Source of the DNA: Aliidongia sp035943795
GTDB lineage: Bacteria; Pseudomonadota; Alphaproteobacteria; ATCC43930; CGMCC-115725
Assembly: GCF_035943795.1 (NCBI RefSeq)
Contig: NZ_DASZBY010000147.1
Location: 59,173-123,172 of the forward strand
DNA: 64,000 bases
Direction: 5' to 3'
How positions within the stretch are numbered: the first letter of the stretch is position 1; each line of letters starts with the position of its first letter. Below the pieces are notes generated by a model. It worked only from the letters and a program-made list of their open reading frames with translations. It was not told the origin of the DNA and made no database searches. Positions 37,137-45,284 of the stretch are shown here, in pieces. The position numbers and the translations under genes are program-made.

Positions 37137-38059
37137 GCCGCATGCTCCAACAGGCCGACGAAGATTTCCTCCAGAGAGCTCTTCTTCGTATCCAGGTCGC
37201 TGAAGGCGATGCCGAGGCTGTCGACGAGGCGGAGCAGTTCCTGAATGCCGGTCGTCGCGGCGCTTGCGTCGAAGCGGTAGGTCAGCCGTTGCCCGTCCTC
37301 CTCGAGCTCGAGCGGCCATCCTGCCAAGCCAGGCGGCAGGCTGGTCATCGGTTCGGCCAAGGCCAGCGTCAGTTGCCGTTTGCCGAGCCGCTGCATCATC
37401 GCGGCTTTTTGGTCGACGAGCACGATCCGCCCCTTGTCGATCACGCCGACCCGATCCGCCATCGCTTCGGCTTCCTCGATATAATGCGTGGTGAGAATCA
37501 CGGTCACGCCGCGGTCTTTCAGCCGGCGAATGACTTCCCACATGTCTTTGCGCAAGGTGACGTCGACGCCGGCAGTGGGCTCGTCCAGGAACAGCACGTC
37601 CGGCTCGTGGCTGAGCGCCTTGGCGATCATCACGCGGCGCTTCATGCCGCCGGACAGCTCGATGATCCGGCTCTTTCGCTTGTCCCAAAGCGACAGATCC
37701 CGCAGCAGGCTCTCGACATAGGCCGGATTGGTCGGACGGCCGAACAGGCGGCGGCTGAAGGTGACTGTGTTCCAGACCGTCTGAAAGATGTCGACCGCGA
37801 TTTCCTGTGGAACGAGGCCGACCTTCGATCGGGCGGCGCGGAATTCCATGGCCGCGTCATGACCATCGATCGAGACCGAGCCCGAAGTCATCGTCACGGT
37901 GCCGCAAATGATGCTGATGAGCGTCGTCTTGCCGGCGCCGTTCGGCCCGAGGAGCGCGAAGATCTCTCCCTTCGCGATCTCCAGGTCGATGCTGTGAAGC
38001 GCCACAAGGCCGCTGTCGTAGGCCTTCCTGACCCCCCGTACGGTGACGATCGGCGACAT
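37133..38059 (-). CDS. ABC transporter ATP-binding protein (ABC-2 exporter type)
   Basis: 308 residues. Walker A GPNGAGKT at 38-45, Q-loop near PQE (83-85), signature LSGGMKR at 134-140, Walker B VLFLDEP at 154-160 and the switch histidine in TTHYIEEAE. A C-terminal extension of about 90 residues follows, as in drug-resistance-type ABC-2 ATPases. I chose ATG 38059 (MSPIVTVRG), behind GGAGCGGAG; an in-frame ATG at 38083 would add eight residues. Confidence 0.95.
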   Translation of the reverse strand: MSPIVTVRGVRKAYDSGLVALHSIDLEIAKGEIFALLGPNGAGKTTLISIICGTVTMTSGSVSIDGHDAAMEFRAARSKVGLVPQEIAVDIFQTVWNTVTFSRRLFGRPTNPAYVESLLRDLSLWDKRKSRIIELSGGMKRRVMIAKALSHEPDVLFLDEPTAGVDVTLRKDMWEVIRRLKDRGVTVILTTHYIEEAEAMADRVGVIDKGRIVLVDQKAAMMQRLGKRQLTLALAEPMTSLPPGLAGWPLELEEDGQRLTYRFDASAATTGIQELLRLVDSLGIAFSDLDTKKSSLEEIFVGLLEHAA

Positions 38060-38280
38060 CCAATTCTCCGCTCCGGCGGCCAAGCGGGCCGCCTCGAAAC
38101 ATGCCCAACGCCGGCGGCTGGTTTGTTAGCACAACCGGAGCGTCCGCTGGCGAACTCTCTGGATGGCTCCCGCGTAGGCTCGCCTGCCTTTCGACCAGGG
38201 TGGAATCCATAAGTTGACCTTATGGTCGGGCCGAGGAACGCTCGTTTCCCCAGACACGGGATTTGCGGCGATATGGGCGC

Positions 38281-38862
38281 ATGGTCCTTTTCCGCAAAGC
38301 TCTCTTCGTCGGTTGCCTGGTCGCCATGGCGACGGCTCGAACGTTTTCGCCCGGCGGTGCTTGGGCCGAATCGATCAACAGCGCATCGGCGGCCGATGGT
38401 CGGCACGACTTCGATTTCCTCATCGGTCGCTGGCGCGTGCATCACCGCGTGCTCAAGCGCGGGAGCGATCGTGAATGGGTCGAATTCGAGGGCACATCCG
38501 CGACCAGGCCGGTGATGGGCGGGCTTGGCAATGTCGAAGACAATGTGCTGGCCTATCCAGCCGGAACCTATCGCGCCGCCGCCCTGCGATCCTTCGACGC
38601 CAAATCGGGGCAATGGTCGATCTGGTGGTTGGATGGCCGATCCCCGCTCGGACCGTTGGACCCGCCGGTCCGGGGAAATTTCCACGACGGAGTCGGGACC
38701 TTCTATTCGGACGACGTCGTCGATGGCAAGCCCAGCCGCACCCGCTACGTCTGGTCGAAGATCACCAAGGCCTCATGCCAGTGGGAGCAGGCAACATCCG
38801 CCGATGGGGGCGCCACCTGGACCACGAACTGGGTGATGAATTTCAAGCGAGTCCCGCGATGA
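38281..38862 (+). CDS. Exported DUF1579-like protein of unknown function
   Basis: 193 residues from ATG 38281 (MVLFRKALFVGCLVAM; the frame is open from ATG 38263). A signal peptide runs to about AWAES. The mature domain begins HDFDFLIGRWRVHHRVL, a lipocalin-like opening seen in DUF1579-type proteins, and has WDGRSPLGPL-like and GTFYSDDVVDG segments. The stop overlaps the ATG of the arginase-family gene (ATGA), so the two are co-expressed. Function unknown; small-molecule or lipid binding is an inference from the fold. Confidence 0.75.
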   Translation: MVLFRKALFVGCLVAMATARTFSPGGAWAESINSASAADGRHDFDFLIGRWRVHHRVLKRGSDREWVEFEGTSATRPVMGGLGNVEDNVLAYPAGTYRAAALRSFDAKSGQWSIWWLDGRSPLGPLDPPVRGNFHDGVGTFYSDDVVDGKPSRTRYVWSKITKASCQWEQATSADGGATWTTNWVMNFKRVPR

Positions 38863-39761
38863 CCAAGATCGAATTGATCCGAGCGCCGTCCAACCTGGGC
38901 CTGCGTCCGCTTCGTCCGGGGCACATTCCAGGCGCTTGGCGCGCGCCCCAGGCGTTGAAGGATGCCGGGCTGGAGCGTCTGCTGAACCCCGCCGAGATCG
39001 TGGAGCTGCCGCGACCGACCTATAGCTTCGAGCCCGAGCCGGACACACGCATCGGCAATGGCCGGGAAATCCGGCGGTTCAGTACGGTGCTGGCCGAGGC
39101 CGTTTCTGCCGCGCTCGTCCGACGGCGCTTTCCCCTGGTCGTCGGCGGCGATTGCAGCGTGCTGCTGGGCTGCCTGCTCGGCGCGCGCCGCCACGGCGCC
39201 TGCGGGCTGGTCCATGTCGACGGGCACAGCGATTTCTTCAATCCCGGCAATTACGACCCGGCGAGCCGCCTGGGTTCGGTCGCCGGCATGGACCTGGCGC
39301 TGGCGACCGGGCGGGGCGAGGCGTTGCTGACAGACTGGGGAACGGGTGTGACACCGCTGGTCGCCGATCGGGACGTGGTCCAGATCGGCGAGCGGGAGGC
39401 CTGCGACGGCAACTACGCCTTTCCGGATATCCACGACACGGTAATCCGTCGAATGGAGATCGGCCGATTCCACCGGCTCGGTCCCGAGGCCGCCGCGGCG
39501 GAGGCGCTCGGCGCCTTGGACGGCCCGTCTCGCCTGTGGCTGCATGTCGACCTCGACGTGCTCGACCAGCTGGTCATGCCGGCGGTGGATTCGCCCGGCA
39601 CGCCGGGCATGACCTATACCGAACTGGAGCATCTGGTGAAGACGCTCCGCGCTTCCGGCCGAATCGTCGGGGCCGATGTCACGATCTACGATCCGGACCT
39701 GGACCCGGACGGACGCCATGCCCGCGCCATCGCCCGATGCATCGGTGAGGCGTTCTCCTGA
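38859..39761 (+). CDS. Arginase/agmatinase-family protein with altered metal motif
   Basis: 300 residues of the ureohydrolase fold. The metal motifs are recognisable: GGDCS (Asp98, Cys99) where most members have GGDHS, DGHSD (Asp121, His123, Asp125) and HVDLDVLDQ (Asp231, Asp233). Replacement of the first His ligand by Cys suggests an atypical or weakened dinuclear site. PAVDSPGTPG and GADVTIYDPD follow the family pattern. The substrate could be a guanidino or formimino compound; not decided. It is coupled to the DUF1579-like gene upstream and ends 6 bases before the convergent NMP-kinase-like gene. Confidence 0.85.
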   Translation: MTKIELIRAPSNLGLRPLRPGHIPGAWRAPQALKDAGLERLLNPAEIVELPRPTYSFEPEPDTRIGNGREIRRFSTVLAEAVSAALVRRRFPLVVGGDCSVLLGCLLGARRHGACGLVHVDGHSDFFNPGNYDPASRLGSVAGMDLALATGRGEALLTDWGTGVTPLVADRDVVQIGEREACDGNYAFPDIHDTVIRRMEIGRFHRLGPEAAAAEALGALDGPSRLWLHVDLDVLDQLVMPAVDSPGTPGMTYTELEHLVKTLRASGRIVGADVTIYDPDLDPDGRHARAIARCIGEAFS

Positions 39762-39767
39762 ACGACC

Positions 39768-40724
39768 TCAGTTCGCCCGGGCCGCCTTCGCCTGCTGCGA
39801 CGCCAGCATCCGGTCGATGATGAAGCGGGGCAGGCCCAGGCCGCGCAGGGCGGATCGGACGACATTCTCGATCGATCGCCCCAGATCGAACCGACTGGTC
39901 CCGTCATCCTGCGTCGTGTAATGCGGCTGATGGGCATCGATCAGCGCGATCCGGTCGGAGCCCAGCTTTTCCTTGAGGTAGTCGACGCTCGGCTGGACGT
40001 TCTCGACATAGAATTCGAAACGCTTCAGCAGCGAATCCTTGTCGTCGTCGATCCGGCCGCGCAGTCCGGCCCGGTGCAGCATCTCCTGCTTGCTGATGCT
40101 GAGATGCAGCACCTTCAGCACCGGCAGATGGAGGGCCGCCAGATCCTCGAGCAGGCGCTCGGCCGCGACCCGGGTGCGCGGATAGCCGTCGAGCAGGAAG
40201 ATCTTCTTGTCGAGGTCCGGCAGTTGCTGGATGTCGGCGGCGATCAGCGCCTGGGTCCAGCGGTTCGGCACGAGCAGGCCGTGGGTGGTGCAATACTCCA
40301 ACCAGTCGAGCTGGCTGGCGGTCCGCCAGTCGGCCGACACGCCGCGCTTCCTGGCCAAGGCGGCTGCCAGCGGCACCGCCTGCTCCTCAATCTTGCGCGC
40401 AAGTTCCGGCTTGCTGTCGATGCAATCGAGGATCGGCACCTGGTCGCTGATCGAATAGCGATCCGCCAGCAGTTTCATGAAATCCGGCGAGCGGGCGCGT
40501 TCGTAGGTGCGGCGCAGGATGTCGCCCATCGACAGCCAGCGATCCCGTTCGATCGACAGCAGCTCGCACATCGCCTTGGCAATCTCGCCTTTGCCGCAGC
40601 TCGACGGGCCCGTCAGGATGATGACGCCCGAACCGGCGATCTCGACCTCCTTGAAGATCAGCCGGCGGCCGAGATCCAGTCCGCGGACGGGCTCGACCGT
40701 CGGGGTGTCGTCATCGCGTGCCAT
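39768..40724 (-). CDS. Adenylate-kinase-like P-loop NMP kinase with large insert
   Basis: 318 residues. P-loop GPSSCGKG at residues 39-46, MGDILRR near 66-72 matching the NMP-binding entrance of adenylate kinases, LLDGYPRT at 177-184 (ADK LDGFPRT) and GRIDDD at 223-228 followed by LLKRFEFYVENVQPSVDYL, which matches the ADK C-terminal lid-to-helix part. About 100 residues separate the GD motif from LDGYPRT, far more than in adenylate kinases, so the NMP-binding region is replaced by something new. Substrate unknown. Start ATG 40724 chosen because longer frames overlap cinA and pgpA. Confidence 0.75.
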   Translation of the reverse strand: MARDDDTPTVEPVRGLDLGRRLIFKEVEIAGSGVIILTGPSSCGKGEIAKAMCELLSIERDRWLSMGDILRRTYERARSPDFMKLLADRYSISDQVPILDCIDSKPELARKIEEQAVPLAAALARKRGVSADWRTASQLDWLEYCTTHGLLVPNRWTQALIAADIQQLPDLDKKIFLLDGYPRTRVAAERLLEDLAALHLPVLKVLHLSISKQEMLHRAGLRGRIDDDKDSLLKRFEFYVENVQPSVDYLKEKLGSDRIALIDAHQPHYTTQDDGTSRFDLGRSIENVVRSALRGLGLPRFIIDRMLASQQAKAARAN

Positions 40725-40744
40725 GGGAGCGCTACCTTTCACAA

Positions 40745-40759
40745 CCGCACTTTGTGCGG
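40745..40759. repeat. Perfect inverted repeat CCGCAC-TTT-GTGCGG
   Basis: A six-pair palindrome with a three-base loop, lying just 3 bases past the cinA stop and 20 bases before the NMP-kinase-like ATG, both on the minus strand. No T-run follows, so I do not call it a terminator; it may be an operator or an RNA hairpin near the ribosome site. Confidence 0.5.
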
Positions 40760-40762
40760 AAA

Positions 40763-41257
40763 CTAACTTGTAATTGCCGTCACCAGAAGCGCCAGGGCTT
40801 CCGACACGGTCGCTTGCCGAATCTCGGCCCGGTCGCCCGGAAAGATCTTGTGGGCGGTGAGGGTGGGCCGGCCGCGCCGGGCCACGCCGAAATGAACCAG
40901 GCCGACCGGCTTCCCGGCGCTGCCGCCGCCCGGGCCGGCGATACCCGTCACCGAGACGGCCAGATCGACGCGCGGCAGTCGGTCGAGCACGCCGTCCGCC
41001 ATGGCGGACGCCACCGCATCGCTGACCGCGCCGACCGTCGCGAACAGTTCGGCCGTGACGCCGATCATCGCCGTCTTCGCTTCGTTCGAATAGGTCACGA
41101 AGCCGCCCTCGACGACGTCGGACGATCCTGCGATCGCGGTAAGCGCCCCGGCGATCAGGCCGCCGGTGCAGGATTCCGCCGTGCCGATCCTGAGTTTGTG
41201 GGCGCGGCTGAGCGCCAGCACCCGCTCGGCGGCGGCAAGGGTTTCGGCATCGATCAT
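40763..41257 (-). CDS. pncC: Nicotinamide-nucleotide amidohydrolase PncC (CinA C-terminal family)
   Basis: 164 residues, the stand-alone CinA C-terminal domain. Deamidates NMN back to nicotinate mononucleotide for NAD recycling. Hallmarks: TAESCTGGLIAG with catalytic Ser29, FVTYSNEAKTAMIGV, and VTGIAGPGGGS. Its ATG directly follows the pgpA stop with no gap. Confidence 0.95.
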   Translation of the reverse strand: MIDAETLAAAERVLALSRAHKLRIGTAESCTGGLIAGALTAIAGSSDVVEGGFVTYSNEAKTAMIGVTAELFATVGAVSDAVASAMADGVLDRLPRVDLAVSVTGIAGPGGGSAGKPVGLVHFGVARRGRPTLTAHKIFPGDRAEIRQATVSEALALLVTAITS

Positions 41258-41722
41258 CTACAGCCCCACGACCCGGTCGATCAGCCAGAGGCCGAGACCC
41301 GAATAAACCGCCGCCAGCACGTCGTCGAGCATGACGCCGAGCCCGCCGTCGACCGAGCGGTCGGCCCAGCTCGCCGGAAACGGCTTGGTGATATCGGCCG
41401 CACGGAACAGCAGCAGACCCACCAGGTAAGCCGGGATGCTGAGCGGGCCACACGCGAGCGTCAACCATTGCCCGACCACTTCGTCGACGACGATGATCTG
41501 CGGGTCCTGGATGCCCGTGGCGCTGACCAGCCGGTCGGAGGCGATCCAGCCGGCGACGAACAGCAGCGAGGCGGCCAGGACCAGGCCCGCCGAACCGCCC
41601 CAATACTGGATCGCCCAGGCGAACGGCAGGGCCGCGACCGAGCCCCAGGTGCCGGGGGCCTTCGGTGCCAGACCGGCCCCGAACCAGGTGGCCAGCAGCC
41701 GTGCGGGAGCGAGAGAACCCAT
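41258..41722 (-). CDS. pgpA: Phosphatidylglycerophosphatase A
   Basis: 154 residues. Removes phosphate from phosphatidylglycerophosphate to make phosphatidylglycerol. TWFGAGLAPKAPGTWGS and VVDEVVGQWLT are the PgpA signatures, along with PFPASWADRSVDGGLGVMLDD and several hydrophobic helices. I chose ATG 41722 (MGSLAPARLL); a frame to 41800 would overlap ispDF by 65 bases and has no family N terminus. It lies 13 bases after the ispDF stop. Confidence 0.93.
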   Translation of the reverse strand: MGSLAPARLLATWFGAGLAPKAPGTWGSVAALPFAWAIQYWGGSAGLVLAASLLFVAGWIASDRLVSATGIQDPQIIVVDEVVGQWLTLACGPLSIPAYLVGLLLFRAADITKPFPASWADRSVDGGLGVMLDDVLAAVYSGLGLWLIDRVVGL

Positions 41723-41735
41723 GCTTCGCCTGGAC

Positions 41736-42914
41736 TCAGAGCGCGCCGGGGAAGGGCAGGCGGACCGTCGCGATTGCCTGCGCCGCGATGCCTTCGCCAC
41801 GGCCGGTGAAGCCCAGCGTCTCGGTCGTCGTCGCCTTGACGCTGACCCGATCTTCGGACAGGCCCAGGATCTCGGCGATGCGGCTGGCCATGGCCGCCCG
41901 ATGCGGGCCGATCTTCGGCCGCTCGCAGATCACCGTCACGTCGCAATGGGCGATCATGCCGCCCTTGGCCGCGACCAGGCTGGCCGCATGGGCCAGGAAC
42001 TTGTCGGAGGCCGCACCGCGCCAGCGCTCGTCGGTCGGCGGGAAATGCTGGCCGATGTCGCCAGCGCCGATGGCACCCAGGATCGCGTCGGTCAGCGCAT
42101 GCAGCCCGACGTCCGCGTCGGAATGACCCAACAGGGTCTTGTCGTGTGCGATGCGGATGCCGTTGATCCAGCAATGATCGCCCGGCACCAGCTGATGAAC
42201 GTCGAAGCCCTGGCCGACGCGGACGTCGCCGAGCCGCGCCATGGCCAGCTGTTCGGCACGGGCGAGATCGTCGGCCGTCGTGATCTTGAAATTGTCTTCG
42301 TCGCCCATGACCAGCTCCACGTGATGGCCCGACCGTTCCGCGACGGCGGCATCGTCGGTCAGGTCGAGCCCGGCGGCGGCGCGATGCGCCGCCAGGATGT
42401 CTGCATAGCGGAACGCCTGGGGCGTCTGCGCGCGCCACAGATGGGTCCGGTCCACGGTATCCACGATCCGGCTGCCTTCGGCGCGCTTGACCGTGTCGCG
42501 CACCGGCACGGCGGCAATCGCTGCCACATGGCGGTCGAGGCTGGCGATCAACCGGTCGATGGCGCCGGTCGAGATCAGCGGGCGGGCCGCGTCATGGATC
42601 AGCACCCGGTCGGGTGCCGCCGACGCGATCGCCTCGAGGCCGTTGCGCACCGAATCCTGCCGCGTGGCACCGCCGGAGACGGGCTCGGCAAGTGCCAGGC
42701 CGGTGGTTGCCGCATCGTAGAGCGCCCGGTCGTCGGGATGGATCACCACCCGCACGCCGGCGACGGCCGGATGATCGAGAAACGCCGCCAGGGTCCGGCG
42801 CAGCACCGGCTGTCCCGCCAGCACGCAATATTGCTTGGGCAACGGTCCGCCGAAACGGGCGCCGCGCCCGGCCGCCACGATCAGGACATGGACGGAAGGG
42901 AAAGGATCGCTCAT
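41736..42914 (-). CDS. ispDF: Bifunctional IspD/IspF of the MEP isoprenoid pathway
   Basis: 392 residues. Residues 1-225 are IspD (MEP cytidylyltransferase), with the CTP loop AAGRGARFGGPLPKQY and DSVRNGL and IHDAARP. Residues about 231-392 are IspF (MECDP synthase), with metal ligands in FDVH (Asp238, His240), LLGHSDADVGLHA and IAHCDVTVICERPKIGP. The fusion of non-consecutive enzymes is known in Alphaproteobacteria and Epsilonproteobacteria. The start ATG 42914 follows a weak ribosome site; a GTG at 42926 is possible. It diverges from dusB. Confidence 0.96.
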   Translation of the reverse strand: MSDPFPSVHVLIVAAGRGARFGGPLPKQYCVLAGQPVLRRTLAAFLDHPAVAGVRVVIHPDDRALYDAATTGLALAEPVSGGATRQDSVRNGLEAIASAAPDRVLIHDAARPLISTGAIDRLIASLDRHVAAIAAVPVRDTVKRAEGSRIVDTVDRTHLWRAQTPQAFRYADILAAHRAAAGLDLTDDAAVAERSGHHVELVMGDEDNFKITTADDLARAEQLAMARLGDVRVGQGFDVHQLVPGDHCWINGIRIAHDKTLLGHSDADVGLHALTDAILGAIGAGDIGQHFPPTDERWRGAASDKFLAHAASLVAAKGGMIAHCDVTVICERPKIGPHRAAMASRIAEILGLSEDRVSVKATTTETLGFTGRGEGIAAQAIATVRLPFPGAL

Positions 42915-43089
42915 GGCGCGGGACACTATCCCGTCCGCGCCACGCGGGACAAGCCATACGGGCGCTTCGGCGCCCCGCGCCGCGCGCCGGCCTCAAGACG
43001 GCGGAGCTGCCATTTGGAGGCGGCGCTTTTATTTGTCTACAAACGCATTATTTTCCAGCACTTCGCCGGCACCGATACGCCTGTTTTTC

Positions 43090-43101
43090 GAGCAAATCGA
43101 T
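43090..43101 (+). repeat. 12-bp direct repeat copy 1 (upstream of the dusB promoter)
   Basis: GAGCAAATCGAT; an identical copy starts exactly 60 bases downstream at 43150. Predicted to lie about 55 to 44 bases upstream of the transcription start. The repeats share further loose similarity downstream (CAT and CAG at similar spacing). Confidence 0.7.
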
Positions 43102-43109
43102 CTGTCATA

Positions 43110-43138
43110 TTGCAGTTGCGAGAAAACGCCGCTATCTT
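43110..43138 (+). promoter_or_regulatory. Sigma-70-like promoter of dusB-ntrB-ntrC
   Basis: TTGCAG (43110-43115) and TATCTT (43133-43138) are spaced by 17 bases. The start would be near 43145, about 32 bases before the dusB ATG. It lies between the two GAGCAAATCGAT repeats. Confidence 0.5.
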
Positions 43139-43149
43139 GCCTAGGCTTT

Positions 43150-43161
43150 GAGCAAATCGAT
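43150..43161 (+). repeat. 12-bp direct repeat copy 2 (in the dusB leader)
   Basis: GAGCAAATCGAT, identical to copy 1 at 43090. Here it would fall about 5-16 bases after the predicted transcription start, a place where a repressor or anti-activator commonly sits. Confidence 0.7.
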
Positions 43162-43176
43162 TGGCATGCGCAGCAA

Positions 43177-44163
43177 ATGAGCATCACTATCGGCCCCATT
43201 ACGCTTCAGGATCCGGTGATCCTGGCCCCCATGTCGGGCGTTACCGACATGCCGTTCCGCCGTCTGGTCAAGCGCCACGGCGCAGGCCTGGTCGTGTCCG
43301 AGATGATCGCCAGCCAGGCGATGATCCGCCAGACGCGCCAGACCATGAAGATGGTCGAGAAGTCGCCCGAGGAATTTCCGATGTCGGTGCAGATCGCCGG
43401 CTGCGAGCCAGCGGTGATGGCCGAAGCGGCCCGGCTCAACGCGGACCTGGGTGCGCAGATCATCGACATCAATTTCGGCTGTCCGGTGAAGAAGGTGGTA
43501 AACGGCCATGCGGGCTCGTCGCTGATGCGCGACGAAGTTGCCGCCGCCCGGATCCTGGAGGCGACGGTCAAGGCAGTCTCCCTGCCGGTCACGCTCAAGA
43601 TGCGCATGGGCTGGGACCACGCCAACCTCAACGCGCCGCGCCTCGCCAAAATCGCCCAGGAATGCGGCATCAAAATGGTGACGATCCATGGCCGCACCCG
43701 GCAGCAATTCTATACCGGCACCGCCGACTGGGCGTTCATCCGCCAGGTCAAGGACGCCGTGTCGATCCCGGTCATCGCCAATGGCGACATCGTGACCCTC
43801 GACGACGCGCGTGCGGCACTCGACCAGTCCGGCGCAGATGGCGTGATGGTCGGCCGCGGCTGCTATGGCCGGCCCTGGTTCATCAGCCAGGTCGCCGAAT
43901 TCCTACGGTCGGGCCGGCGGATCGCCGATCCGACGCTCGCCGATCAGCTCACGGCCCTGCTGACTCATTTCGACGACATGTTGATCCATTATGGACGGGA
44001 GACCGGAGTCCGCATGGCCCGCAAGCACGTTGCCTGGTACTCGAAGGGACTGCCGGCCTCGGCGGAGTTCCGCGCCGGCCTCAATCAGATGGATGATGCC
44101 GCCGCGGTGCGCGAGCAGATCCTGCGCTTCTACGATCCGCTGCTCGAACGCCACGCCGCATGA
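43177..44163 (+). CDS. dusB: tRNA-dihydrouridine synthase DusB
   Basis: 328 residues (nifR3-type). Reduces uridines in the tRNA D-loop, FMN-dependent. LAPMSGVTDMPFRRL at the N terminus, the catalytic Cys102 in NFGCPVKKV, GAGSSLMRD-type GHAGSSLMRD, and TIHGRTRQQFYTGTADW and ANGDI. It overlaps ntrB as ATGA, the classical nifR3-ntrB-ntrC order of Alphaproteobacteria. The start at 43177 gives the family N terminus MSITIGPITL; the frame is open upstream but shows no family similarity. Confidence 0.96.
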   Translation: MSITIGPITLQDPVILAPMSGVTDMPFRRLVKRHGAGLVVSEMIASQAMIRQTRQTMKMVEKSPEEFPMSVQIAGCEPAVMAEAARLNADLGAQIIDINFGCPVKKVVNGHAGSSLMRDEVAAARILEATVKAVSLPVTLKMRMGWDHANLNAPRLAKIAQECGIKMVTIHGRTRQQFYTGTADWAFIRQVKDAVSIPVIANGDIVTLDDARAALDQSGADGVMVGRGCYGRPWFISQVAEFLRSGRRIADPTLADQLTALLTHFDDMLIHYGRETGVRMARKHVAWYSKGLPASAEFRAGLNQMDDAAAVREQILRFYDPLLERHAA

Positions 44164-45284
44164 TTGCTTCATCGTCGGGCCTGAGGCCGGTCGAAGCGGC
44201 GCTGGTTCCGATCGATCCGGACGCCGTGCTGGGGGCCTTGGCCACGCCGGTCATCGTGGTCGACGACGGCGATCACATCCGCCTGGTCAATCCGGCCGCC
44301 GAGCAGTTCTTCGATGCGGGCGCTTCGGTGCTGGCGGGCGTGCTGCTGGCCGATCTGGTGCCGGCCGACAGCCCGATCTTCGCGCTGGTCGAGCAGGCGC
44401 GCCTATCCGATGGCACCGTGTCGGAATTCGGCATGCACCTGGAAACGCCGCGGCTGGGTCAACGCCTGGTCTCGATCTCCGTCGCTCCGCTGGTCGAGCG
44501 GCCGGGCCATGTAGTGCTGTCGTTCCACGAACTGTCGCTTGCCCAGAAGATCGACCGGCAGCTGACCCACCGCCACGCGGCGCGCTCGGTCACCGGCATG
44601 GCGGCGATCCTGGCACATGAGGTCAAGAACCCGCTGTCCGGCATTCGCGGTGCGGCCCAATTGCTGGAGCAGACGGCGAACGAGGCGGACCAGGAACTGA
44701 CGCGCCTGATCTGCGACGAAGCCGACCGGATCGTGGCATTGGTCGACCGGATGGACGTGTTCTCCGATCCGCATCCGTTCGAGCAGGACGCGGTGAACAT
44801 TCACGAGGTGCTGGAGCGGGTCCGCAAGATCGCCCAGAACGGCTTCGGCAAGCACGTTCGCTTCATCGAGGAGTACGACCCGTCCCTGCCGCCGGTCCGC
44901 GGCAATCGCGACCGCCTGGTGCAGGTTTTCCTCAATCTGATCAAGAATGCGGCAGAAGCGGCCCCTGAGGAGGGCGGCGAGATCACGCTGACCACCGCTT
45001 ATCAACATGGCATCAGGCTTGCGGTACCGGGCAGCGACAGCCGCGTGCATCTGCCGCTGGTCGTGTCGGTTCAGGACAATGGCGCCGGTATCCCGGAAGA
45101 CCTGCAAGCCCATCTGTTCGATCCGTTCGTGACCACCAAGCGCAATGGCACGGGGCTGGGCCTCGCATTGGTCGCCAAGATCATCGGCGATCACGGCGGG
45201 GTCATCGAATTCGACAGCCAGCCGCGCCGCACCGTGTTCCGCGCGCTGCTGCCGATGGCCACCAGGGACGGAGCCGCCGCATGA
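44160..45284 (+). CDS. ntrB: Nitrogen regulation sensor histidine kinase NtrB
   Basis: 374 residues, soluble. A PAS domain (about 20-130) precedes the kinase; phosphoaccepting His153 is in LAHEVKNPLSGIRGA. ATP-binding N-box NLIKNAAEA and G-boxes DNGAGIP and GTGLGLALV follow. It works with GlnB/GlnK and phosphorylates NtrC under nitrogen limitation. Overlaps both dusB and ntrC (ATGA at each end). Confidence 0.96.
   Translation: MIASSSGLRPVEAALVPIDPDAVLGALATPVIVVDDGDHIRLVNPAAEQFFDAGASVLAGVLLADLVPADSPIFALVEQARLSDGTVSEFGMHLETPRLGQRLVSISVAPLVERPGHVVLSFHELSLAQKIDRQLTHRHAARSVTGMAAILAHEVKNPLSGIRGAAQLLEQTANEADQELTRLICDEADRIVALVDRMDVFSDPHPFEQDAVNIHEVLERVRKIAQNGFGKHVRFIEEYDPSLPPVRGNRDRLVQVFLNLIKNAAEAAPEEGGEITLTTAYQHGIRLAVPGSDSRVHLPLVVSVQDNGAGIPEDLQAHLFDPFVTTKRNGTGLGLALVAKIIGDHGGVIEFDSQPRRTVFRALLPMATRDGAAA

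Noticed and set aside
43160..43176. Possible sigma-54 site TGGCATGCGCAGC before dusB
   Set aside because: The GG and GC dinucleotides have the wrong spacing and the site would lie in the leader just before the ATG.
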